DNA of 64,000 bases. Origin: Microcaldota archaeon. Lineage in GTDB: Archaea > Micrarchaeota > Micrarchaeia > Micrarchaeales > CABMGC01. This document shows, piece by piece, positions 1-5,643 of this stretch. A program made the position numbers and the translations under genes. Under the pieces are notes generated by a model. That model was not told the origin of the DNA, did not search any database, and worked only from the letters and a program-made list of their open reading frames with translations. Every line of letters begins with the position of its first letter. Positions within the stretch are counted from its first letter, which is position 1. Location: assembly GCA_021851065.1 (NCBI GenBank), contig JAJZJQ010000003.1:1-64000 (forward strand), in the 5' to 3' direction.

Positions 1-96
1 AGTCACGCCTCTGGAGATATGGCCTATGCACCGCACGAAAGTGCGGCGAAAAGCCGTGTCGCTGAATCAGGAACTATACTTGGTGCTTCAAGATGA
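1..96 (+). CDS. tnpB: TnpB (IS605 OrfB) C-terminal fragment, cut by the window edge
   Basis: Frame 1 is open from the first base to a TGA at 94-96 and encodes a 31-residue tail that ends ESGTILGASR. The pattern of a GD, a run of Ala/Lys/Arg/Glu, then ESGT and a short Gly/Ala end is what is seen at the extreme C-terminus of many archaeal TnpB proteins, beyond the zinc ribbon and RuvC parts. The identification rests mainly on this tail together with the right-end hairpin that follows. The catalytic residues are upstream of the window. Confidence 0.6.
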   Translation, partial: SHASGDMAYAPHESAAKSRVAESGTILGASR

Positions 97-151
97 CCAA
101 TCAAAAAACACCATTGGAAGCCCACTCCGTTTACGGGTGGGAGGATGTCAC
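1..151 (+). mobile_element. Right end of an IS200/IS605-type element (tnpB tail plus terminal hairpin)
   Basis: The first 96 bases read as the C-terminal tail of a TnpB-like protein. They are followed by a GC hairpin at 121-141 (CCCAC-CCG pairing with CGG-GTGGG around a TTTA loop, one bulged T) and then GGATGTCAC at 143-151. A tnpB tail followed closely by such a hairpin is the typical right end of IS200/IS605 elements, where the overlapping omega (reRNA) guide scaffold is made. The body of the element lies outside the window, so whether it is complete cannot be judged. The exact cleavage point is inferred. Confidence 0.7.
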
Positions 152-271
152 AGTTTAATCAGTTGTTAGTTTAAATGGTGCACCAACCCCTGCACAGGTT
201 ATCTGATGCTCTATCTGGCATTCGTCTCTTCTATATTCCGCAAGAGCTCCTTAGAGGAACTGCGCAAGATA

Positions 272-1252
272 ATGAAATTCAAGATAGTCGGGGAATTCAA
301 CAACTTTCTTGTTATAGACTCGCGCAGCAAGAATGCACATGTGAAAACTGCAGGATTGGCGCTGGTTTACTTCGTCTTGCCGCTATATGTAAATGGCAGC
401 GTCAGCAAGGACGCATACCGCGAGTCCATACTAAGGCTGCTTTGTGATGCTGCAGTGGACAAGGGAGGTAACATGAAACTCGAGTGCATCAATCTCAACA
501 GCAAAACAGTTTATTCTGCAAAGGACCTTGAGGTATGGGAGGGGAGACGCCTTGAGAAGCTTGGATATGCAATAGACATGGAGAAGGAGCCTGTGACGCT
601 GGTTTACTTCGCTCTCCTTGACATGAAGTGCTATGTCGGGCACATGAAGGTTGCAGATATGCCAAGGCCATTCGTAAACCCGTTTAGGCATTACCACACA
701 CAGAGGCTTGTAAGCAGATCCGAGCTCAAGATAGAACAGGCATTCGATGAATTCGCCATAGATGGGGTAAGCGGAGTTGCGATTGATCTTGGGGCAGCGC
801 CTGGAGGATGGAGCTGCTATCTGGCAAGGAGAGGATATGACGTTATAGCAGTGGACAATGGGAAGCTTGATGCCAAGGCAATAAGGGAGTGCGGAGTGAA
901 AATAAAGACGGCAAAAGGCGGCAGGATAGGCACAGGGGACCTGGTAAGGGGCATACTTCACGTGAAGGAAAGATCGGCACAGGCTGCAGGAAGACTTAAG
1001 GTAAGAGGCGTCAGCCTTCTGGCAGACGACATGAACATCGACTGCTCTTCAACGTACAAAGCGCTGAGCAGATACTCGCAGTTCCTGGATAGCGGAGGGC
1101 TGGCAATAGTCACGATTAAATGCATAACAAAGTACCTTCCAGGGCATGCCAGAAAGGCAAGGAAGCTGTTCTCCGCTGGATTTAGGATCAGGAGAATGAG
1201 GGTGCTTCCTGCAAACAGGCAGGAATTCACCCTGTTTATCGAGAAGAAGTAA
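272..1252 (+). CDS. FtsJ/RlmM-type SAM-dependent RNA 2'-O-methyltransferase
   Basis: Predicted 326-residue cytosolic methyltransferase acting on RNA. The Rossmann core carries the SAM-binding motif DLGAAPGGWS (about residues 172-181). The four catalytic positions of the FtsJ family are all visible: Lys153 (SRSELK), Asp252 (LADD), Lys283 (VTIK) and Glu318 (NRQEF). The N-terminal 140 residues have no motif I recognise and probably bind the RNA, as in RlmM-like proteins. The ORF track starts at 206, but ATG 272 begins a better N-terminus (MKFKIVGEF). The stop lies one base from the 3' end of the RNase P RNA on the other strand. The target RNA is unknown. Confidence 0.8.
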   Translation: MKFKIVGEFNNFLVIDSRSKNAHVKTAGLALVYFVLPLYVNGSVSKDAYRESILRLLCDAAVDKGGNMKLECINLNSKTVYSAKDLEVWEGRRLEKLGYAIDMEKEPVTLVYFALLDMKCYVGHMKVADMPRPFVNPFRHYHTQRLVSRSELKIEQAFDEFAIDGVSGVAIDLGAAPGGWSCYLARRGYDVIAVDNGKLDAKAIRECGVKIKTAKGGRIGTGDLVRGILHVKERSAQAAGRLKVRGVSLLADDMNIDCSSTYKALSRYSQFLDSGGLAIVTIKCITKYLPGHARKARKLFSAGFRIRRMRVLPANRQEFTLFIEKK

Positions 1253-1253
1253 T

Positions 1254-1490
1254 GTGGTGTGCCGTAGCCCCCCTTCTGTTTTAGGTGGCATTTGACTAAG
1301 CGGCCTTCTAGGCCTTGCATGCTCATTGTGCGCGCATCGGCCGTTTCACCTGCACCGGCGCGCTCGTAGCGTCATCGCTTTATGCGCCGCAGCAGTATCG
1401 TTTCTGTTCCGAATCAGGCATTACACCACACGCACTCTGCATGGGGAGAGCTTCCTCAGTCACATGGACCGTGAGCCACCCGCACACCAC
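1254..1490 (-). ncRNA. rnpB: RNase P RNA, archaeal type A, compact (about 237 nt)
   Basis: Read on the minus strand, the region has the universal RNase P RNA elements in order: TGAGGAAGCTC (5' strand of the P4 core), GGAACAGAAACG, GGTGAAACGGCC, and near the 3' end AAACAGAAGGGGGGCTAC (3' core). Helices can be drawn directly. P1 pairs GTGGTGTGC (1490-1482) with GCACACCAC (1262-1254). P2 pairs GGTGGC (1480-1475) with GCCACC (1289-1284). P3 is a TCAC/GTGA hairpin (1474-1460). A further perfect hairpin, GGCCT-AGA-AGGCC, precedes the 3' P2 strand. A TATA box lies about 25-30 bases upstream. The RNA would cut 5' leaders off pre-tRNAs with protein partners. It is short for a type A RNA, so some distal helices must be reduced. 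The ORFs drawn over it are shadows. Confidence 0.9.
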
Positions 1491-1512
1491 GATAGGACTA
1501 TGCAAAAAGTGA

Positions 1513-1520
1513 TATAAATA
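1513..1520. promoter_or_regulatory. Two-way TATA box for RNase P RNA (-) and the BofA-like gene (+)
   Basis: TATAAATA sits 20-27 bases before ATG 1540 on the plus strand. On the minus strand it sits 23-30 bases before the predicted RNase P RNA 5' end at 1490. No other AT-rich box lies between the two transcripts, so one TBP site seems to serve both directions. Confidence 0.6.
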
Positions 1521-1539
1521 CTTTTACAGTAATCATTTT

Positions 1540-1842
1540 ATGCTCTTCTCAGATCCGACACTGAATTCGATAGTGTCCATAGTGCTCATCGTAGTTGGCG
1601 TGGCTGTGGTGGTCCTGGTGCTTAAGTTCCTTGGCAAGGGCTTGATGAAGCTTGTCATAGGGCTTGTGCTTAACACGGTGCTAGGTTTCATAGTGCTTCT
1701 TGCGCTCAACTACTTTTTCGGGATAACATTCCAGTACAGCATGGCGGAGATAGTGGCAGTGATACTTTTCGGGCTGCCTGCGGTAGGCACATTCATACTG
1801 CTCAAGCTGGTTGGAGGCGTTGCCCTTGTTGCCCTGCTTTGA
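1540..1842 (+). CDS. BofA-like (pro-sigma-K processing inhibitor family) membrane protein
   Basis: A 100-residue, very hydrophobic protein with about three membrane segments (residues 8-30, 33-58, 70-98). The segment reading VLNTVLGFIVLLALN followed by AEIVAVILFGLPAVG matches the layout of the BofA family, which in Bacillus holds back a membrane metalloprotease. Archaeal members have no known role, and the organism has no sigma-K. A site-2 protease is encoded 20 kb away (22182-23678); a link between them is speculation. The start ATG lies right after the TATA box spacing, so the message is probably leaderless. Confidence 0.65.
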   Translation: MLFSDPTLNSIVSIVLIVVGVAVVVLVLKFLGKGLMKLVIGLVLNTVLGFIVLLALNYFFGITFQYSMAEIVAVILFGLPAVGTFILLKLVGGVALVALL

Positions 1843-1847
1843 TGCAG

Positions 1848-2042
1848 TCATATGGCAAGTTCCACGTCCTCCTTCTTGACAGTGTTCCTCTTCGCATGCC
1901 GGGCAAGCTTTACTGCCTTGTTCGCGATGCCGTATGCAATCTTGTTTATCCTCTCGCTGAATTCCCTGGCCGCAGACCCGCTTACCCTTTCTGCACCGGC
2001 CTCCTTTAGTATCCTCTTGGCAGCCTGCCTTGAAAGTGGCAT
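1848..2042 (-). CDS. Archaeal histone (HMf-like)
   Basis: A 64-residue histone-fold protein. The N-terminus MPLSRQAAKRILKEAG, the middle helix with FSERINKIAYGIANKAVKLARHA, and the ending KRNTVKKEDVELAI match the three-helix archaeal histone that dimerises and wraps DNA. It has no tail and is slightly shorter than the usual 66-69 residues. The ORF track begins at 2114, which would add 24 unrelated residues, so ATG 2042 is chosen. The gene runs against the BofA-like gene with a 5-base gap. Confidence 0.92.
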   Translation of the reverse strand: MPLSRQAAKRILKEAGAERVSGSAAREFSERINKIAYGIANKAVKLARHAKRNTVKKEDVELAI

Positions 2043-2104
2043 GAAAAGACCACCATACCATTGCATTGCAAGCTTAAAAAAGATTCGCTGCCACTTATCA
2101 CCCG

Positions 2105-2599
2105 GTGTTTGCATTGCGCATAAGGGAACTGGAAAGCGGGGACCTTGGCGCGCTGACCGAATTCATACACGACGTATACAACGAGTATCCTTCTGCCATG
2201 TGGTTCGAGAAGGAGCCATCTGACGAGGAGATAGGAAGGGTGTTCTATAACAAGATGCGCGGCGTCGGGCTTGGAATGCTGGTGGACATGGTCGTTGATG
2301 ACATGGGCACCATAGCAGGCGAATGCGAGATAACAAGAGTAGCCCATGAGCGTGGCGTGGTCGGCATACTTGTAAGGGGCAGCTACAGGCATAGGCGCAT
2401 GGGGAGCAGGATTCTTGATGCAGCCGTTAATGGAGCCTGCAGCATAGGCATGCGCAGGTTCGATGCCGAAGTTGCCCAGGAAAATGAAGGTGCGATAAAA
2501 TTCTTCATGGTGAATGGATTTGCCCCTTGCGGCTATAGGGACATAGTGAAGGGAGGCAAGGAGCAGCGCTTTGTAGTAATGCAACTTGAGAAGGCCTAG
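2105..2599 (+). CDS. GNAT-family N-acetyltransferase
   Basis: A 164-residue protein with the GNAT fold. It begins with a conserved opening (LRIRELESGDLGALTEF). The acetyl-CoA loop is seen as VRGSYRHRRMGSRILDAA (roughly residues 92-110), where R-x-x-G-x-G/S is expected. AQENEGAIKFFMVNGF near the end is the usual final strand-helix motif. It could be a protein N-terminal or small-molecule acetyltransferase; the substrate cannot be told. The start may be GTG 2105 or TTG 2114, both close behind an AT-rich box at about 2072-2080. Its last four bases overlap the convergent gene at 2596. Confidence 0.8.
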   Translation: MFALRIRELESGDLGALTEFIHDVYNEYPSAMWFEKEPSDEEIGRVFYNKMRGVGLGMLVDMVVDDMGTIAGECEITRVAHERGVVGILVRGSYRHRRMGSRILDAAVNGACSIGMRRFDAEVAQENEGAIKFFMVNGFAPCGYRDIVKGGKEQRFVVMQLEKA

Positions 2600-3213
2600 C
2601 TTGTGCCGTTTGCCGCATACAGGAGCGTGCCGTTGCGCTGGGATATGCCAACATATACGGAATGATCTGCCTGTGGGTTCGAATACATAACCAGCCAGAT
2701 ATGGCTGTAATTACTGCCGCCAAGGGATATGACATCGTAGTAGTTGGCGGATACGTTGACATTTGAATAGCCGTACTGTGCAACGAAGTCCCTGACTGCG
2801 CTTATGTTGTAGTCGTAACTCTTTGCCATCGCTATCGGATAGGAGGTGATTATGTAATTGCCGCTGCTTGGCTCCCCGTTTATTATGCAGTTTGCAGTGT
2901 AGTTGTTTTCTAGCCTTGAGACGAAGCCGTACTGAGGATAGTCAAAGGAGTAAACATAATAGGCAGGGCATGCCTTTGTGGCGTTTATCACTACTGATGC
3001 CACTATATGCCAGCTGCCTGCATACTGCGATGAGTTGACGCTGGTTATCGTTACAAGGGCACCGGGATACGACGTATCTATGTAGCTTGTGACGTTGTCA
3101 ACGGCCTGGTGGCTGCTGACGTGCCTTGGGGCGCTTGCAACCGCATACCTTGCTATGACCAGAAGCACGACTATAGCTACAGCCACAACAAGGACTTTCA
3201 TTATAAGATTCAT
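2596..3213 (-). CDS. Exported or membrane-anchored protein of unknown function
   Basis: 205 residues. An N-terminal hydrophobic stretch (residues 4-27, MKVLVVAVAIVVLLVIARYAV) acts as signal anchor. The rest is an outside domain rich in Tyr, Asn and Ser with several N-x-S/T glycosylation sequons (NSS, NAT, NYT, NIS, NGT), as is common for archaeal surface proteins. No family was recognised. ATG 3213 is preceded by a TATA box at 3231-3243, which fits a leaderless message. It is convergent with the acetyltransferase and overlaps it by four bases. Confidence 0.65.
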   Translation of the reverse strand: MNLIMKVLVVAVAIVVLLVIARYAVASAPRHVSSHQAVDNVTSYIDTSYPGALVTITSVNSSQYAGSWHIVASVVINATKACPAYYVYSFDYPQYGFVSRLENNYTANCIINGEPSSGNYIITSYPIAMAKSYDYNISAVRDFVAQYGYSNVNVSANYYDVISLGGSNYSHIWLVMYSNPQADHSVYVGISQRNGTLLYAANGTS

Positions 3214-3230
3214 AGTTATACGTCAGCGAT

Positions 3231-3243
3231 ATAAGTATATAAA
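3231..3243 (-). promoter_or_regulatory. TATA box of the exported protein at 2596-3213
   Basis: On the minus strand TTTATATACTTAT centres about 26 bases upstream of ATG 3213, the archaeal TATA-to-start distance for a leaderless message. Confidence 0.5.
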
Positions 3244-3267
3244 ATTGACTCTGCGGAATTGGCAGCC

Positions 3268-4317
3268 TCACTGGACCTGCGCCTTCTTAAGTGACTGCCT
3301 CACGACCGCGTCCAGCTTCATCTCCTTTGCTATTCCCCTGAGCACTTTGACGCCGCAGCTCGTTGCGGGGTTCCTTGCATTTATCGAGCATACATCCCTG
3401 TACGGCCGGATAGACTGCTCGTACGTGCCTATTTCTACGGCCTTTCGTATTATCTCCTGCTTGTCAAACCCTATCAGGGGCCTTAGTATTGGCATTTCTA
3501 TTGCATCCTCCTCTGCAGCTATGTTTGAGAGAGTCTGCGATGCAACCTGCCCAAGGCTCTCGCCAGTTACTATGCAATCTGCTCCCTCCTTGCCAGCTAC
3601 CTGCCGGGCAAGCCTTAGCATGAATGATTTCATGAGCACGAGCTCGTATCTGCCAGCCTTTGCCTTTATTGCAGCCATCTGGAATACATGCGAGGGAATG
3701 TAGTAGGTTCTCTGCCCAGGCCAGTAGCCGGATAGGATGGATATTATGCGCGGTATCTTAGACTCCTGGGCCTCCTTGTTGCTCGCAAATCCGTGCACAT
3801 GCATATATACCGGAGTGAGCCCCCTCTTCATGGCATACCAGGCAGCTACAGGAGAGTCTATTCCGCCTGAGAGCAGGACAATGCACTTGCCACTTGCCAC
3901 TACAGGAAGCCCTCCGGCCCCTTTCCTCTTGTTCACGAAGACAAACGCCTTCTCCTTTGTAACGCTTATGAATATCTCGCCGTCGAAACCCTTGACCCGG
4001 GGTTCTATGCCAAGACTGCTGGCCCTTTCTGCAACCTTGTGTATTATGTCCATAGAGTCGAACTTGAACTGCTTGTAGGACCTGTGCGAATTTATCCTCA
4101 GGGCCTTTATCCCGCTCGCCTTGAGCAGCCGGGAGGAGAGATCCGTTATGTGCCTGAGATCCGGCTTTGTTGAGTGGGCTACTTCGTATGCGCTTATACC
4201 AAATATCCTTGATGCCTTTGCCTCAATGGATGCCAGGTCCGCGCCTACTGAGGGCTCTATTATCAGCCTGTCATACGCATCGTGTAACCTGAACTTCTCG
4301 CCGCTTAGTTGCAGCAT
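3268..4317 (-). CDS. thiI: ThiI, tRNA 4-thiouridine / thiazole sulfurtransferase (N-terminus incomplete as drawn)
   Basis: ThiI adenylates tRNA uridine 8 and supports its thiolation. The 349 residues drawn hold a THUMP domain (about residues 45-135) and a PP-loop ATPase domain with the signature VLLSGGIDSPVAAW. The archaeal form here has no C-terminal rhodanese domain. The ORF track starts at an internal ATG. The same frame upstream encodes LLILHFGELWLRGRNRRQY, the conserved N-terminal ferredoxin-like part of ThiI, but contains no ATG, GTG or TTG. The true start is therefore unsettled (see the separate entry at 4318-4430). It follows L24e in the same transcription direction. Confidence 0.88.
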   Translation of the reverse strand: MLQLSGEKFRLHDAYDRLIIEPSVGADLASIEAKASRIFGISAYEVAHSTKPDLRHITDLSSRLLKASGIKALRINSHRSYKQFKFDSMDIIHKVAERASSLGIEPRVKGFDGEIFISVTKEKAFVFVNKRKGAGGLPVVASGKCIVLLSGGIDSPVAAWYAMKRGLTPVYMHVHGFASNKEAQESKIPRIISILSGYWPGQRTYYIPSHVFQMAAIKAKAGRYELVLMKSFMLRLARQVAGKEGADCIVTGESLGQVASQTLSNIAAEEDAIEMPILRPLIGFDKQEIIRKAVEIGTYEQSIRPYRDVCSINARNPATSCGVKVLRGIAKEMKLDAVVRQSLKKAQVQ

Positions 4318-4430
4318 TATGTTGGATTTGAGTGCGTTGATGTACTGTCTCCTGTTCCTTCCCCTAAGCCACAGCTCACCGAAATGCAGTATGAGCAGCT
4401 TGTCCTGGGACTTTTGCTTCGTCGAATCAA
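4318..4430 (-). other. Upstream coding extension of thiI without a canonical start codon
   Basis: Codons 4401-4318 in the thiI frame give KLLILHFGELW, then the Arg-rich start of the ThiI N-terminal domain, so they are real coding sequence. Reading back, the frame has only CTG, ATA or ATC as possible starts until an in-frame TAA inside L24e. A TTG at 4430-4428 in the neighbouring frame would join this sequence if the A4 run (T4 on the plus strand, 4412-4415) had one more base. A rare start codon, a programmed shift and a one-base sequence error are all possible. Confidence 0.7.
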
Positions 4431-4477
4431 CCGGATTTGGGGCTTGGATTTTGAAGCAGACGCAGAGCGCAGGTCGA

Positions 4478-4648
4478 TCAGGTCCTTGCAGCCCTCTCGC
4501 TTACTTCCTTTGGATTTGGTCTTCTGTTGAGAACCACATTTAGCCTGTAGCACCTGCTTGAGCAGTAATACCGTATGGTGCCATTGCGCCTAACATAGGT
4601 AAGGCCTGTGCCCTTCTCTATCTCCCTTGTGCAGTACGAGCATTTCAT
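4478..4648 (-). CDS. rpl24e: Ribosomal protein L24e
   Basis: A 56-residue zinc-ribbon protein of the large subunit, too short for the ORF track. It opens MKCSYCTREIEKGTGLTYV and continues IRYYCSSRCYRLNVVLNRRP: the C-x2-C plus C-x3-C zinc ligands and the CSSxC signature of L24e. It begins two bases before the S28e stop, in the usual archaeal order L7Ae-S28e-L24e, and ends about 77 bases before the conserved part of ThiI. The usual tail (W-x-R/K in larger homologs) is replaced by a short Glu/Arg/Ala end. Confidence 0.93.
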   Translation of the reverse strand: MKCSYCTREIEKGTGLTYVRRNGTIRYYCSSRCYRLNVVLNRRPNPKEVSERAART

Positions 4649-4650
4649 GA

Positions 4651-4983
4651 TTATCTCGCCCTTATAGGCTTGTCCTCCCTGCTGGTGTCAGGCAGCCTCA
4701 TTATGTCGCCGATCTTTATCTTCCCTGCCACGTTCCTCCTTATGACCCTTCCCTTATCCTTGCCTTCCAGTATCTTGCACATTGCCTGCTTTATCTCGCC
4801 ATATATGCCTGTGCGAAGCACAGACACATCGACAACTTCAGTTAGCCATCCCTCGAACTTCTTCTCGGTGGCTTGATGCGATTGCTGCGCTGGGCTGCCT
4901 GCCTTGCCCTGATCGCCCTTGGCCTGGACTGGTGCTGGAGCTGCAGCGGATCCGTTTCCTTCAGGCTTCTGGTCTTCTGGCAT
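4651..4983 (-). CDS. rps28e: Ribosomal protein S28e with N-terminal extension
   Basis: The conserved S1-like fold of S28e fills residues 45-110, ending with LEGKDKGRVIRRNVAGKIKIGDIMRLPDT, the S28e signature. About 40 extra residues precede it, rich in Ala, Gln, Gly and Pro (EGNGSAAAPAPVQAKG); standard archaeal S28e is only about 70 residues. Second gene of the L7Ae-S28e-L24e operon. The extension resembles the low-complexity tails on L7Ae, S7 and L31e in this window. Confidence 0.93.
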   Translation of the reverse strand: MPEDQKPEGNGSAAAPAPVQAKGDQGKAGSPAQQSHQATEKKFEGWLTEVVDVSVLRTGIYGEIKQAMCKILEGKDKGRVIRRNVAGKIKIGDIMRLPDTSREDKPIRAR

Positions 4984-5001
4984 TGGCTCACTTATTTGCT
5001 A

Positions 5002-5493
5002 TTAGGCGGCCTCCTTTGGAGGCTCGGCAGGCTTTGGCTCTGCAGGCTTCTCAGTCGCAGGCTTTGCGGTCTTCTCCTTCTTAGGCTTCTCTGTCTTGGG
5101 CTTGGCTGCGTCAGGCTGTTTTGCCTGCTTTGAGGCAGGCTCAGTGGCAGACTTTCCAGTTGCCTTTGCTATTACCTCCTTGACTATCTGCTCTCCCTGC
5201 CCGGCCTTCTCTATCGCTATTGCAGAGCATGGAACGTTTATGCCGACTGCATTGCCTATCTCCTGCTTGGTAGGCACATATACGAACGGTATCTTCTTCT
5301 GCTCGCAGAGCGTTGGTATGTGCATTACCACTTCCTTCGGTTCCACATCCTCGGCGATAAGCACAAGGGTTGCGAGATTTCTCTCTACACTCTTTGTGAC
5401 TTCATTGACCCCTTTCTTGACGGAGCCGCCCTGCTTTGCCATTTTAGCTGCTTCAAGTGCCCTGTCGGACACCTCTTTTGGTACGTTTGCCAT
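5002..5493 (-). CDS. rpl7ae: Ribosomal protein L7Ae with Lys/Pro/Ala-rich C-terminal tail
   Basis: L7Ae binds kink-turns in 23S rRNA, in C/D and H/ACA guide RNAs and in many archaeal RNase P RNAs. Residues 1-120 form the typical fold, with GVNEVTKSVERN and LVLIAEDVEPKEVVMHIP as the K-turn-binding signature. The last 43 residues are an added Ala/Lys/Pro/Glu tail. ATG 5493 is preceded by GAGGTG six bases upstream, a good Shine-Dalgarno site, and by a TATA box about 100 bases upstream, so this message has a leader. Confidence 0.95.
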   Translation of the reverse strand: MANVPKEVSDRALEAAKMAKQGGSVKKGVNEVTKSVERNLATLVLIAEDVEPKEVVMHIPTLCEQKKIPFVYVPTKQEIGNAVGINVPCSAIAIEKAGQGEQIVKEVIAKATGKSATEPASKQAKQPDAAKPKTEKPKKEKTAKPATEKPAEPKPAEPPKEAA

Positions 5494-5585
5494 ATTCTAC
5501 ACCTCGTTTCATTGGTGCAACAAATAGTTGCATTAGCGCTACGAATAACTTTGCTAAAAACTTTGAATACTTATTAGCCAGATAG

Positions 5586-5596
5586 GCTTATAAACG
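5586..5596 (-). promoter_or_regulatory. Probable TATA box of the L7Ae-S28e-L24e operon
   Basis: GTTTATAAGCC on the minus strand gives a predicted start site near 5565 and a leader of roughly 70 bases before the Shine-Dalgarno site GAGGTG. A second AT-rich stretch (CTAATAAGTATTC) lies downstream, so the choice between them is uncertain. Confidence 0.4.
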
Positions 5597-5643
5597 TTCT
5601 TGGCACACAGCCGGCAGGCGCTTGCCCGGCATTTCGCTGCCCT

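Noticed and set aside
1049-1517. ORFs drawn over 1254-1490 (for example 958-1326 minus, 1315-1512 plus and 1326-1517 plus)
   Set aside because: They overlay the RNase P RNA, whose helices and core motifs explain the sequence.
2105-2114. Longer histone starting at 2114 as in the ORF track
   Set aside because: The extra 24 residues do not resemble any histone and overlap the divergent acetyltransferase start; ATG 2042 gives the standard histone.
2671-2690. GTTCGAATAC stretch as a tRNA T-loop
   Set aside because: It is inside the exported-protein gene, and no acceptor or anticodon stem can be paired around it.
5610-5632. GC inverted repeat between the L7Ae promoter and the EF-2 stop as a terminator
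   Set aside because: The pairing is imperfect with a bulge, and no T-run follows; the evidence is too weak to call.
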